This document shows positions 8,634 to 17,328 of a DNA stretch of 57,195 nt, in pieces. Below the pieces are notes generated by a model. It had not been told where the DNA came from, did no database searches, and saw only the letters and a list, made by a program, of their open reading frames with translations. The DNA is taken from positions 1 to 57,195 of the forward strand of contig JADHSV010000018.1 in the NCBI GenBank assembly GCA_016776725.1. The letters run 5' to 3'. Position numbers and translations under genes: made by a program. The DNA comes from Rhodospirillales bacterium. GTDB lineage: Bacteria; Pseudomonadota; Alphaproteobacteria; Rhodospirillales; Shumkoniaceae. The stretch's first letter is position 1; each line of letters opens with the position of its first letter.

Positions 8634-9536
8634 CTACCCCGGCCTTCGATTTGTGCTCGGTTTTTCAAGGGCATAGGCCCGGGCCGCGGAAGCTTTTGCC
8701 GCATTGCCGACCACTTTTTTTGGATTAAGCAACAGCACGTATAGCAGCGCGCGCAGGCCCGATTTGAAGCTGCTGCTGCGCGCTTGTGCCCTTCGGGCGA
8801 CCGGGTCGCCGCCGTATTTACCCTCGAAGTAGTAGTTGCTCCAGGTCATGTGCCAGTCCTTGAGCCACCGCACGCGTAAGGTTTGCGGAACGGAACCCCC
8901 CCCGACATGGGGCACCTTGGCCAAGGGCGTAACGATTTGAGAATATCCCAGGGCGTTGAACCTTAGGGCGAGATCAGCGTCTTCGTTGTAAAGAAAAATC
9001 GCTTCGTCAAAACCACCGACATGTTTCCAGGCGACCATATTGCACAGCAAAGCCGCGCCGGTAAGGAACCAGGTGCAAAAATCGCCATCGGGCTCCGTCT
9101 GTGCTTGATGGTGGTTCTTCTCCCACGGACCCATCAGCGGCAACTCAAACCCGCCCCGGGGCCGGAGCAGCAGGGGCGCGATCATGGCTGCATCAGGATT
9201 GCGGTCGGCCGCCGCCATGAGGTGCGAGAGCGCCTCGCCGTCAACAAGCGTATCGGGGTTGAGGATCAGACCGAAATCGGTTTTGACCAGGGCCATTCCC
9301 TGATTGTTGGCGAAACCGTAACCCTCGTTAACAGTATTGCGTACGATTTCGACGTCGGGCCGCGCCTGTTCGACCAGCGCGCAGGTTCCATCGGTACTGG
9401 CGTTGTCTACAACGATCACGCGGATGCCATTCGGCAGGGTGCCCACGCACTCAACAATGGTTCGTGCCGAATTGAAGGTCACGATAACAACGGTGACGTC
9501 ATCAAATGCGGGAGACGTTGGCATGGGGGAAACCAT
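8634..9536 (-). CDS. Family 2 glycosyltransferase (rhamnosyltransferase-like)
   Basis: 300 residues. A GT-A fold enzyme: VTVVIVTFNSARTI at the N-terminus, VDNASTDGT for nucleotide binding, NPDT in place of a classical DXD, and GGFDEAIFLYNEDADLALR containing the ED catalytic-base motif. The layout resembles the WbbL group that transfers deoxy-sugars during O-antigen assembly, but the donor cannot be read from sequence. It is transcribed away from the dehydratase/SDR/rfb genes, with a 104-base divergent promoter region between. Confidence 0.88.
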   Translation of the reverse strand: MVSPMPTSPAFDDVTVVIVTFNSARTIVECVGTLPNGIRVIVVDNASTDGTCALVEQARPDVEIVRNTVNEGYGFANNQGMALVKTDFGLILNPDTLVDGEALSHLMAAADRNPDAAMIAPLLLRPRGGFELPLMGPWEKNHHQAQTEPDGDFCTWFLTGAALLCNMVAWKHVGGFDEAIFLYNEDADLALRFNALGYSQIVTPLAKVPHVGGGSVPQTLRVRWLKDWHMTWSNYYFEGKYGGDPVARRAQARSSSFKSGLRALLYVLLLNPKKVVGNAAKASAARAYALEKPSTNRRPG

Positions 9537-9640
9537 TCAGATGTAACAGCAATTCATTGACGGCGGTTGCAGGGACGATCGAATACATGGTATCCGCTCG
9601 GAAGCAGGGTCACAATATCATCTGGAAAAAGGGTTGTTTT

Positions 9641-10837
9641 GTGCGCGTTTTTTATGCTCAAGCCGTTTATGGCGACGAAGAAATCGAGGCCGTTACGCAG
9701 GTTTTGAAGAATAAGTCCCTGACTTTGATGGACGGTCCTTCGGTAAGGACATTTGAAGCCCGAGTCGCCGAAACCTTCGGCAAGCGCTTCGGCCTGATGG
9801 TGAACTCCGGTTCTTCCGCCAACGCCCTGGCCGTTGCCAGCCTCGGCCTGCAAGATGGGGACGAGGTGATTACGCCGGCCCTGACCTTTTCGACAACCGT
9901 TGCGCCGCTGATCCAGCAGGGCCTGGTTCCCGTGTTCGTGGATGCCGAACCCGATTCCTACGTGATCGACCCCGACCAGATCGAGCGCATGGTCGGTCCC
10001 AAAACCCGGGCGATGATGATCCCCAACCTGATTGGCAATTTGGCCCATTGGGGCGCGTTAAAGGAAATTGCCGACAGGCATGGGCTAAAAACCATTGAGG
10101 ACAGCGCCGATACCATTGGCAGTCTGTACAAGGGACAACCTACAGGGAACCTCTCGGATATTGCGACGACCAGCTTCTTCGCGTCGCATGTTATGACCGG
10201 CGCGGGCTTCGGCGGCATGGTTTGCTACAACGACGAAGAAACTTATCGCAAGGCCAAGCAGTTGCGCGGTTGGGGCCGCAGCTCAAGCCTTGTTGGGGAA
10301 TCCGAAGCCATCGAGGATCGGTTCAACATCCGGATTGACGGAGTCGAGTACGATTCAAAATTCGTGTTTGGCGATGTTGGCTATAACTTCATGCCTTCCG
10401 AAATTTCAGCTGCTTTCGGATTGGTGCAGTTGGACCGCCTGAGCGACTACGGTGCGCGCCGCGAGCGCAATTTTAAAAGCCTGTGCGATTTTTTCGCCGA
10501 TTACGAGGAATGGTTCGTGTTACCGCGCCAGCAGCCGGAAACGAGAACATACTGGCTGGCGGTACCGCTTATCGTGCGTTCGGACGCGCCGTTCTCGCGC
10601 CGCGAGCTGCAGGTTTATTTCGAATCCAACGACATCCAAACGCGCACTGTCTTCACAGGCAATATTTTGCGCCAACCAGGCTTTGCTAACATCGAGCACC
10701 GCGCGGACCCGGCGGGCTATCCCAACGCCGATCGGGTAATGGAGGGCGGAATTCTGCTGGGCTGCCATCAGGGCATGGACCAGCGGCAGGTGGAGTACAT
10801 GTTTGATGTGTTCAAGTCCTTCGCCCAACGGTACTGA
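9641..10837 (+). CDS. DegT/DnrJ/EryC1-fold enzyme, probable NDP-4-keto-6-deoxyhexose 3-dehydratase
   Basis: 398 residues from GTG 9641, seven bases after an AAAAAGGG site; an ATG at 9587 would add 18 residues. It has the fold-type I PLP layout of sugar aminotransferases (NSGSSANALAV; ITPALTFSTTVAP; EDSADTIGS). At the site that normally holds the PLP lysine (SFxxxK) the sequence reads SFFASH, giving His183. A His here is the hallmark of 3-dehydratases such as ColD and E1/RfbH. The extra cysteines that bind the [2Fe-2S] cluster of E1/RfbH are not seen, so a ColD-like mechanism is likelier. The product is not proven. Confidence 0.8.
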   Translation: MRVFYAQAVYGDEEIEAVTQVLKNKSLTLMDGPSVRTFEARVAETFGKRFGLMVNSGSSANALAVASLGLQDGDEVITPALTFSTTVAPLIQQGLVPVFVDAEPDSYVIDPDQIERMVGPKTRAMMIPNLIGNLAHWGALKEIADRHGLKTIEDSADTIGSLYKGQPTGNLSDIATTSFFASHVMTGAGFGGMVCYNDEETYRKAKQLRGWGRSSSLVGESEAIEDRFNIRIDGVEYDSKFVFGDVGYNFMPSEISAAFGLVQLDRLSDYGARRERNFKSLCDFFADYEEWFVLPRQQPETRTYWLAVPLIVRSDAPFSRRELQVYFESNDIQTRTVFTGNILRQPGFANIEHRADPAGYPNADRVMEGGILLGCHQGMDQRQVEYMFDVFKSFAQRY

Positions 10838-11711
10838 CCGGGTCCTGCTCACCGGCGGGACGAGTTATCTCGGTCGCTCACTTGTCGGGCGGCTGCTTGG
10901 CGAGGGCGCCGATGTTCATGTCATCGTCCGTCCCGGTTCCGACCGCACTCGTTTGGAAGGACTGCGCGGCGCCCCGGTTGTTCACGAACACGATGGCAGT
11001 GTGGAATGCCTGTCTGAAATCGTTGCCAAGGCCGCGCCCTCAACGGTCTTTCATCTGGCCACCCGTTATTTGCGGGAACATTCCCCGGACCAGATCGACG
11101 GCCTGGTAAACGACAACATCGGGTTTGGTACGCAGGTGTTGGAAGCCATGCGAGTGGCGGGCGCGCGCCGCTTGATCGACTTGGGAACGTTCTTCCAGTT
11201 TTACGACAGTCCGACCTATCGGCCCCTGAACCTGTACGCAGCGACCAAACAAGCGTTTGCCGATATCGTTGCTTACTATCAGGATGCGCACGGTTTCAGC
11301 GCCGCGACACTGGTTCTTTACGACGTCTACGGGCCGGGTGATTGGCGGGCCAAGCTGATGGCGGCCATCCGGGATGCCCAGGCTGGACATACAACGCTCA
11401 AACTGGCCGATGCAAACGTTGTTATGGATCTGGTTTATATCGACGATGTGGTTGATGCCTTGCTGCATGCGGCGCGAGAAGGGATCGAAGGCGGTCCTTT
11501 CGCAATCAGCGGCAGCCAGCGCGCCACCCTGGGCGAGATTGTGCAGGTGTTTGAACGGGTAAACGGAACGCCCATCACGTCGCAACCCGGCGCCTATCCG
11601 GTCCCTGCGCGCGCGCCGAACGAGCCATGGATCGGGCCCGCCTTGCCGGGCTGGCAGGCGAAAGTCGGGCTGGAAGAAGGCATACGCCGGTTCCTGGCAG
11701 GGGAGACATAA
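10806..11711 (+). CDS. NAD(P)-dependent sugar epimerase/reductase (extended SDR)
   Basis: 301 residues. A Rossmann Gly motif LLTGGTSYLGRSL lies near the start; the catalytic YxxxK is the YAATK in PLNLYAATKQ, followed by LVLYDVYGPGDWR and a MDLVYIDDVVDAL block typical of SDRs in polysaccharide loci, similar to paratose/abequose-type 4-reductases. It overlaps the dehydratase by 32 bases, so the pair probably act in sequence on one nucleotide sugar. Alternatives are a 4-epimerase or the missing RmlD role; sequence alone does not decide. Confidence 0.84.
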   Translation: MCSSPSPNGTDRVLLTGGTSYLGRSLVGRLLGEGADVHVIVRPGSDRTRLEGLRGAPVVHEHDGSVECLSEIVAKAAPSTVFHLATRYLREHSPDQIDGLVNDNIGFGTQVLEAMRVAGARRLIDLGTFFQFYDSPTYRPLNLYAATKQAFADIVAYYQDAHGFSAATLVLYDVYGPGDWRAKLMAAIRDAQAGHTTLKLADANVVMDLVYIDDVVDALLHAAREGIEGGPFAISGSQRATLGEIVQVFERVNGTPITSQPGAYPVPARAPNEPWIGPALPGWQAKVGLEEGIRRFLAGET

Positions 11712-11712
11712 C

Positions 11713-12267
11713 GTGCACATTGACGATACCGCGCTGGACGGGGTCAAGATTATCCATCTGGATGTCTTTGCAGATAGCCGGGGCGGCTTCGCGGAAACCT
11801 ATGACAGCCGGTCGTTCGCGAAATTGGGTATCGACACCGTGTTCGTTCAGGATTCTTGGTCCGTTTCCGCCCAGGCGGGCGTCGTGCGTGGTTTGCATTT
11901 CCAGGCGCCGCCACACGCCCAATGCAAAATCGTGCGTGTCACCCGTGGCCGGGTATTTGACGTGATTGTTGATCTGCGCCATGGCTCCCCGACCTATGGA
12001 AAACACATCAGTTTCGCGTTGTCGGCGGCGCAGAAGCGCTGCGTATATATCCCGATCGGTTTCGCCCACGGTTTTTGTACGCTGGAGGAGGATACGGAGA
12101 TCACCTACAAGATGTCCGACCATTTCGATCCCGGCTGTTACAAGGGAGTGTTATGGTGCGATCCGGCGTTGGGCATAAATTGGCCGGTGCGGCCGGAACA
12201 AGCCCTTGTTTCGGAAAAGGACGCCGCACACCCAGGCATTGATGACTTGGCGCAGGTGTTCTTATGA
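11713..12267 (+). CDS. rfbC: dTDP-4-dehydrorhamnose 3,5-epimerase
   Basis: 184 residues from GTG 11713. It converts dTDP-4-keto-6-deoxy-D-glucose to the 4-keto-L-rhamnose form. The cupin shows [16 protein letters not shown] with the catalytic His, [19 protein letters not shown], and [15 protein letters not shown]. It starts one base after the SDR stop and overlaps rfbB by four bases, so the cassette is a single operon. Confidence 0.94.
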   Translation: MHIDDTALDGVKIIHLDVFADSRGGFAETYDSRSFAKLGIDTVFVQDSWSVSAQAGVVRGLHFQAPPHAQCKIVRVTRGRVFDVIVDLRHGSPTYGKHISFALSAAQKRCVYIPIGFAHGFCTLEEDTEITYKMSDHFDPGCYKGVLWCDPALGINWPVRPEQALVSEKDAAHPGIDDLAQVFL

Positions 12268-13349
12268 GCGGAAAAACTATTCTCGTGACCGGCGGAGCGG
12301 GGTTTATCGGTTCCGCCGTGGTGCGCCGGATCATCGAGTGCGGCGACGACCGCGTGGTCAACGTGGACAAGCTGACCTATGCCGCCAATCTGGCAAACCT
12401 TGCGCCAATCGAAGGCCATCCCGGTTATGCCTTTGAAAAGGCCGACATCTGCGACGGCGGCGCGGTTGGCGAAATCCTGAAACGGCACCAGCCCGACATG
12501 ATCATGCATCTGGCCGCCGAATCGCACGTGGACCGGTCCATCGACGGTCCGGCCGATTTCATTCACACCAACATCGTCGGCACCTATCAGCTTTTGCAGG
12601 CGGCGCTGGATTATTTCCGGTCGCTGGATGGCCCGCGCAAGGAGGCGTTTCGTTTTCATCATGTGTCTACCGACGAGGTATTCGGCTCGCTGGAAATGAA
12701 CGATCCACCGTTCAATCCCGACACGGCCTACGCGCCGCGTTCGCCCTACTCGGCCAGCAAGGCGGCGTCGGATCATCTGGTGCAGGCGTGGGGCCATACC
12801 TATGGACTTCCGGTGGTGCTGAGCAATTGTTCCAACAATTATGGCCCCTATCAGTTCCCTGAAAAACTGATCCCGCTGATCATCATCCGGGCGCTGGCGG
12901 GCCGAAACCTGCCCGTTTACGGGACAGGCGAAAACGTGCGCGACTGGCTGTACGTGGATGATCATGCCGATGCGCTGCTTACAATCCTGAAGACGGGGCA
13001 TGCCGGCGAAACTTATCTGGTCGGTGGCAATGCCGAGCGTTCCAACATGGACGTGGTGCGGACCATTTGCGCCATTTTGGATGAAAAGTTCCCCGGCAGC
13101 CCGCACACGCCCCATGAAAACCTGATCACCCTGGTTGCGGATCGGCCCGGACACGACATGCGCTATGCCATCGACGCGTCGCGCCTGCGCGATGAACTGA
13201 GTTGGGAACCTACGATCAATTTTGAGATCGGAATGAAACAGACAGTCGAGTGGTACCTGCAAAATCAGGCGTGGTGGGAACCGCTGCTCAGCGAACGGTA
13301 CGATGGCGAACGTTTGGGGCTTGGCGCTAACGGGAGCAAAAAACAATGA
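12264..13349 (+). CDS. rfbB: dTDP-glucose 4,6-dehydratase
   Basis: 361 residues. It makes dTDP-4-keto-6-deoxyglucose, the branch point of most dTDP-deoxysugars. The NAD motif [12 protein letters not shown] is at the start; STDEVFGSL holds the Asp/Glu proton-transfer pair, YSASK the Tyr/Lys couple, and [18 protein letters not shown] binds dTDP. It overlaps rfbC and rfbA by four bases on each side. Confidence 0.96.
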   Translation: MSGKTILVTGGAGFIGSAVVRRIIECGDDRVVNVDKLTYAANLANLAPIEGHPGYAFEKADICDGGAVGEILKRHQPDMIMHLAAESHVDRSIDGPADFIHTNIVGTYQLLQAALDYFRSLDGPRKEAFRFHHVSTDEVFGSLEMNDPPFNPDTAYAPRSPYSASKAASDHLVQAWGHTYGLPVVLSNCSNNYGPYQFPEKLIPLIIIRALAGRNLPVYGTGENVRDWLYVDDHADALLTILKTGHAGETYLVGGNAERSNMDVVRTICAILDEKFPGSPHTPHENLITLVADRPGHDMRYAIDASRLRDELSWEPTINFEIGMKQTVEWYLQNQAWWEPLLSERYDGERLGLGANGSKKQ

Positions 13350-14221
13350 AGGGCATCATTCTGGCCGGTGGCGAAGGAACGCGCCTTTATCCGTTGACCC
13401 AGGTCGTCAACAAGCAGCTGCTGCCCATTTTCGACAAACCCATGGTCTATTACCCCCTGTCGGTGCTGATGCTGGCGGGCATCCGTGAAATCCTGATCAT
13501 CAGTTCACCAAAGTTTTTGCCCATGTACCGCGATTTGTTCGGCGACGGCGAGCTCCTCGGGCTCGAAATCCAGTACGCCGAACAGGCTGCCCCCAACGGC
13601 TTGGCCGAAGCGTTCATTATTGGGCGGGATTTTGTCGGCAACGACCCGGTGGCGCTTATTCTGGGCGACAATATTTTTTACGGTCATGGCCTGTCGGGCC
13701 TGCTGGCAGACGCCTCGTCCCGCGCGGGCGGCGCCAGCGTGTTTGCCTATTGGGTGAAGGATCCCGAGCGATACGGCGTGGTTGAGGTCGCGGATGGAAA
13801 CAAGGTCGTCGGCATCGAGGAAAAACCAAACCAGCCCAAATCCAACTGGGCCGTCACGGGGCTTTATATTTACGACAATCAGGTGCTGGATATTGCGGCA
13901 AACCTGACCCCGTCGGCCAGGGGCGAGCTGGAAATCACCGACGTCAACAAGGCCTACCTTAATCGCGGCGAGCTGAAAGTCGAATTCATGGGTCGCGGCT
14001 TCACATGGCTGGACACTGGTACCCACGCAACGCTGCTGCAGGCCTCCCAGTTCGTGGAAACCATCGAAAGCCGCCAGGGATTCAAGATTGCGTGTCTCGA
14101 AGAAATCGCACTGCGCAAGGGCTTCATCACGCTGGACGCCTTCAAAACCCTCGCCGAAAGTATGGGCAACGCCGACTACGGTACGTACCTGCAACGCATA
14201 GCGCGGGAACATGCGGAATAG
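13346..14221 (+). CDS. rfbA: Glucose-1-phosphate thymidylyltransferase
   Basis: 291 residues. It joins dTTP and glucose 1-phosphate into dTDP-glucose, the entry to the pathway. The nucleotidyltransferase signature [19 protein letters not shown] is at residues 8-26, [10 protein letters not shown] holds a metal-binding Asp, and [16 protein letters not shown] is near the end. rfbD, the fourth gene of the dTDP-rhamnose set, does not follow. Confidence 0.96.
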   Translation: MKGIILAGGEGTRLYPLTQVVNKQLLPIFDKPMVYYPLSVLMLAGIREILIISSPKFLPMYRDLFGDGELLGLEIQYAEQAAPNGLAEAFIIGRDFVGNDPVALILGDNIFYGHGLSGLLADASSRAGGASVFAYWVKDPERYGVVEVADGNKVVGIEEKPNQPKSNWAVTGLYIYDNQVLDIAANLTPSARGELEITDVNKAYLNRGELKVEFMGRGFTWLDTGTHATLLQASQFVETIESRQGFKIACLEEIALRKGFITLDAFKTLAESMGNADYGTYLQRIAREHAE

Positions 14222-14233
14222 TCGGGGCGGAAT

Positions 14234-14249
14234 GTTTCGTATACGAAAC
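14234..14249. promoter_or_regulatory. Perfect 16-bp palindrome between rfbA and the methyltransferase gene
   Basis: GTTTCGTATACGAAAC is its own reverse complement and lies 12 bases after the rfbA stop. It has no loop or T-tract, so it is not a terminator; its size and symmetry suit a dimeric regulator site. No regulator can be assigned. Confidence 0.5.
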
Positions 14250-14275
14250 TTGGCCGAGACGAAATAGGGGAAAAA

Positions 14276-15325
14276 ATGAGAGGCGACGACAACCCAAACT
14301 CCGCAAACCCGATTTTGGCCTGCCCGGTCAAGCTACGCAATCCGTTTTCGGTGGAGCAACTTTCATTCCTGTCGCGCTTACATTCGTTCGCCCACCTACC
14401 CATGCGGCGGGTCGAGAAACGCTTTATCGGTAAACCGGCAAAGCGGATGATGCGGTTGCCGCACGGATGTTCGTGGGGGGATTTCAGGTCGTCTTTCAAG
14501 GTCGATATTCAGGGAGTTGCCAGGACAATAGTTGTCAATGCGCGGAACCTTCAGTTCGGTGCTCTTTACCAATCCCAGAACCGGCCCGTCTATGAGCCGG
14601 AGACCAGCGCTTTGCTGGATTTGCTGGTGGGTGACGGAGATGTCTTTTTCGATATCGGCGCCAACTGGGGGTATTACTCCGTCCTGATTGCCAGTCGGCC
14701 CGGATATTGCGGGCACATCAAGGCATTTGAACCCTTCCCGCCAACCCATCAGGATCTCGTTGGTGTCGTCGATCAGGCCGGTCTGGCGGATACGGTTGCT
14801 TGCTATTCCGAGGCCCTGTCGGATCACGACGACACAGGGACAATGGCTCCGTGGGACGGCATGCAATCGGGCTTGGCGCGCCTTGGACCGGCCAGGGATG
14901 AAAATGCGGGAAGACAGGAGGTTTCCGTCCGCCGCCTCGATTCTCTGGACGTGGGTTTCCCGGACGTCATCAAAATTGATGTCGAGGACCATGAGGCGGA
15001 AGTCTTCGCCGGGGCCGAGGCGACATTGCAACAGGCCGCGCCTTTTATTGTCTTTGAAAACTGGCTGAACAAGGACCGACCGGAAGTGACCATGGAACCT
15101 TATAGGGTTCTGTCTGGACACGGGTGCCGGTTTTTTGTCGTCGGTTGGGCGGGGGACGGTGAGCCTCGGTTCTGTGTTCCCGAGCTACCCGCGCCCGAGG
15201 GGCCGACGCTTGCATTGATACCCCTCGAGCCGGATAGCCGTTTCTTTTTTGCCGGTCAGCTAAACATTCTGGCCGTCCCGCCCCAGCGGATGGACAGGCT
15301 GCACGAGATCTTTTCGCCGCTTTGA
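14276..15325 (+). CDS. FkbM-family methyltransferase
   Basis: 349 residues. The SAM-binding motif DVFFDIGANWGYYSVLIASR lies near residues 122-141, with KAFEPFPPTH for ribose binding and VIKIDVEDHEAEVFAGAEATL, the family's central block. FkbM-type enzymes O-methylate sugars or other small hydroxylated molecules. Placement at the end of the rfb operon suggests methylation of a surface-polysaccharide residue. The first 100 residues and last 60 are not recognisable. The start follows AGGGGAAAAA. It ends one base before hslU, with no terminator between the converging genes. Confidence 0.86.
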   Translation: MRGDDNPNSANPILACPVKLRNPFSVEQLSFLSRLHSFAHLPMRRVEKRFIGKPAKRMMRLPHGCSWGDFRSSFKVDIQGVARTIVVNARNLQFGALYQSQNRPVYEPETSALLDLLVGDGDVFFDIGANWGYYSVLIASRPGYCGHIKAFEPFPPTHQDLVGVVDQAGLADTVACYSEALSDHDDTGTMAPWDGMQSGLARLGPARDENAGRQEVSVRRLDSLDVGFPDVIKIDVEDHEAEVFAGAEATLQQAAPFIVFENWLNKDRPEVTMEPYRVLSGHGCRFFVVGWAGDGEPRFCVPELPAPEGPTLALIPLEPDSRFFFAGQLNILAVPPQRMDRLHEIFSPL

Positions 15326-15326
15326 C

Positions 15327-16640
15327 CTACAAAATAAACTTGCTCAGATCCGTGTCCTTGGCCAGGGCGGCGACTTTGTCGTTGACGTAGGCGGCGTCGA
15401 TGGTGATGGCGTCGCCGGAACGTTCGGAAGCGTCGAAGCTGATTTCCTCGACCAGTTTTTCCATGACCGTTTGCAGGCGGCGCGCGCCGATGTTTTCGAC
15501 CCCGGTGTTGATCTCGGCGGCCAGATCGGCGATCTGTTCGATGGCGTCGTCGGTGAACGTCAGCGTGACCTCCTCGACCCCCATGAGCGCCGTGTACTGC
15601 TTGATCAGCGAGGCTTCGGGTTCGGTTAGGATTCTCACGAAATCGTCACGGGTCAGGGCCTTCAACTCCACCCGGATGGGCAGACGGCCCTGCAATTCGG
15701 GCAGCATGTCGGCGGGTTTGGACATGTGAAACGCGCCGGATGCGATAAACAGGATGTGGTCGGTTTGCACCGCGCCGTACTTGGTCGATACCGTCGTTCC
15801 TTCAATTAGCGGCAAAAGGTCGCGCTGCACGCCTTCGCGCGAAACGTCGGCGCCAACGCGGTCGGCCTTGGCCGTGATCTTGTCGATTTCGTCGAGAAAC
15901 ACGATGCCGTTGTTTTCCACCATGTCGATGGCTTCCTTGACCACCTTGTCCTCGTCCAGCAGCTTGTCGCTTTCTTCCGCCATGAGGACTTCGTAGGATT
16001 CCGTAACGGACATTTTCTTGGGCTTGGTGCGCCCGCCGCCGAACGCCTTGCCCAGCATGTCGTTCAGATTGACCATGCCCATCTGCGAGCCGGGCATGCC
16101 GGGGATGTCCATGGTGGGCAGGCCGATCCCGCCGGCGTCGGAAACGTGAACTTCAATTTCCTTTTCGCCCAGCTGGCCATCGCGCAGCATCTTGCGGAAT
16201 TTCTCGCGCGTGTCCTTGCTGGCGTTTTCACCGACCAGCGCGTCAATGACCCGCTCCTCGGCCTGCAGCTCGGCCTTGGCCGTCACCTGCTTGCGCATGC
16301 GTTCGCGGATCATGTGGATGGCGATCTCCATCAAATCGCGCACAATCTGCTCCACATCGCGGCCCACGTACCCAACCTCGGTAAATTTGGTGGCTTCGAT
16401 TTTCACGAACGGGGCCTGGGCCAGCTTCGCCAGACGGCGCGAAATCTCGGTTTTGCCGACGCCGGTGGGGCCGATCATCAGGATGTTCTTGGGCAGAACC
16501 TCCTCGCGCAGGTCTTCGTCAAGCTGCTGGCGGCGCCAGCGGTTGCGCAGAGCGATGGCGACGGCGCGCTTGGCGTCGTCCTGTCCGACGATGAAACGGT
16601 CAAGTTCGGAAACGATCTCGCGGGGGGTGAAACTGGTCAT
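15327..16640 (-). CDS. hslU: ATPase subunit of the HslUV protease
   Basis: 437 residues from ATG 16640; a longer in-frame reading to 16679 would run into hslV and lacks family support. An AAA+ unfoldase that feeds proteins to HslV. Walker A GPTGVGKT is at 57-64, the pore motif GYVGRD follows, Walker B is [10 protein letters not shown], and the C-terminus is DLSKFIL, the tail that docks into HslV. It overlaps hslV by four bases (ATGA). Confidence 0.97.
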   Translation of the reverse strand: MTSFTPREIVSELDRFIVGQDDAKRAVAIALRNRWRRQQLDEDLREEVLPKNILMIGPTGVGKTEISRRLAKLAQAPFVKIEATKFTEVGYVGRDVEQIVRDLMEIAIHMIRERMRKQVTAKAELQAEERVIDALVGENASKDTREKFRKMLRDGQLGEKEIEVHVSDAGGIGLPTMDIPGMPGSQMGMVNLNDMLGKAFGGGRTKPKKMSVTESYEVLMAEESDKLLDEDKVVKEAIDMVENNGIVFLDEIDKITAKADRVGADVSREGVQRDLLPLIEGTTVSTKYGAVQTDHILFIASGAFHMSKPADMLPELQGRLPIRVELKALTRDDFVRILTEPEASLIKQYTALMGVEEVTLTFTDDAIEQIADLAAEINTGVENIGARRLQTVMEKLVEEISFDASERSGDAITIDAAYVNDKVAALAKDTDLSKFIL

Positions 16641-17185
16641 AAGGCCTCGATGACGATGTTTGTGTTGGTATAAATGCAAATGCCTGCGGCGATTTCCAGC
16701 GAGCGCCGGGCAATGGCCTCGGCGTCCAGATCGTCACGGTCCATGAGCGCGCGGGCTGCGGCCAGCGCGTAATTGCCGCCCGACCCGATGGCGATCAGGC
16801 CGTCCTCGGGTTCCAGCACGTCGCCGGTCCCGGTCAGAACCAGCGAGACGTTCTTGTCAGCCACCGCCATCATGGCTTCGAGGCGGCGCAAATAGCGATC
16901 TGTGCGCCAGTCCTTGGCCATTTCAACACAGGCGCGGGCCAATTGGGACGGGTATTGTTCCAGCCGCCCTTCCAGGCGCTCGAACAGGGCAAACGCATCT
17001 GCCGTGGCGCCCGCGAAACCGGCAATCACCTTGCCCTCGCCCAAACGGCGCACCTTGATGGCGTTGGATTTGATGACGGTTTGGCCCAGGCTGACCTGAC
17101 CATCGCCGGCGATCACCACGTCGTCGCCCTTGCGCACGCACAGAACCGTGGTGCCGTACCAGGTGTTCGGATCCTTGTGTGTCAT
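16637..17185 (-). CDS. hslV: Peptidase subunit of the HslUV protease
   Basis: 182 residues. A proteasome-beta-type threonine protease. Self-cleavage before Thr12 (YG/TTVL) would expose the catalytic Thr, leaving an 11-residue propeptide; [11 protein letters not shown] and a later [11 protein letters not shown] are typical. It precedes hslU with a four-base overlap and makes the two-gene operon. Confidence 0.97.
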   Translation of the reverse strand: MTHKDPNTWYGTTVLCVRKGDDVVIAGDGQVSLGQTVIKSNAIKVRRLGEGKVIAGFAGATADAFALFERLEGRLEQYPSQLARACVEMAKDWRTDRYLRRLEAMMAVADKNVSLVLTGTGDVLEPEDGLIAIGSGGNYALAAARALMDRDDLDAEAIARRSLEIAAGICIYTNTNIVIEAL

Positions 17186-17221
17186 GGTCTCCCCTGCGTT
17201 TCCACTGGCTCAAACGGCGCT

Positions 17222-17246
17222 AAAAAGCGGCGCTCAAGCGCGCCGC
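17222..17246 (-). terminator. Rho-independent terminator after the protease gene
   Basis: On the minus strand a 7-bp GC stem (GCGGCGC/GCGCCGC) with a 6-base loop is followed by five T. It lies between the lipoprotein protease and hslV, about 80 bases past the protease stop. Confidence 0.68.
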
Positions 17247-17328
17247 CGAAAAATCCGTTCCGTGTGAATGATTTATGCCGGTGGCAGGGTCCCGTCAACC
17301 CGGCCACCGGCAATAAGGCGCGACGGCG

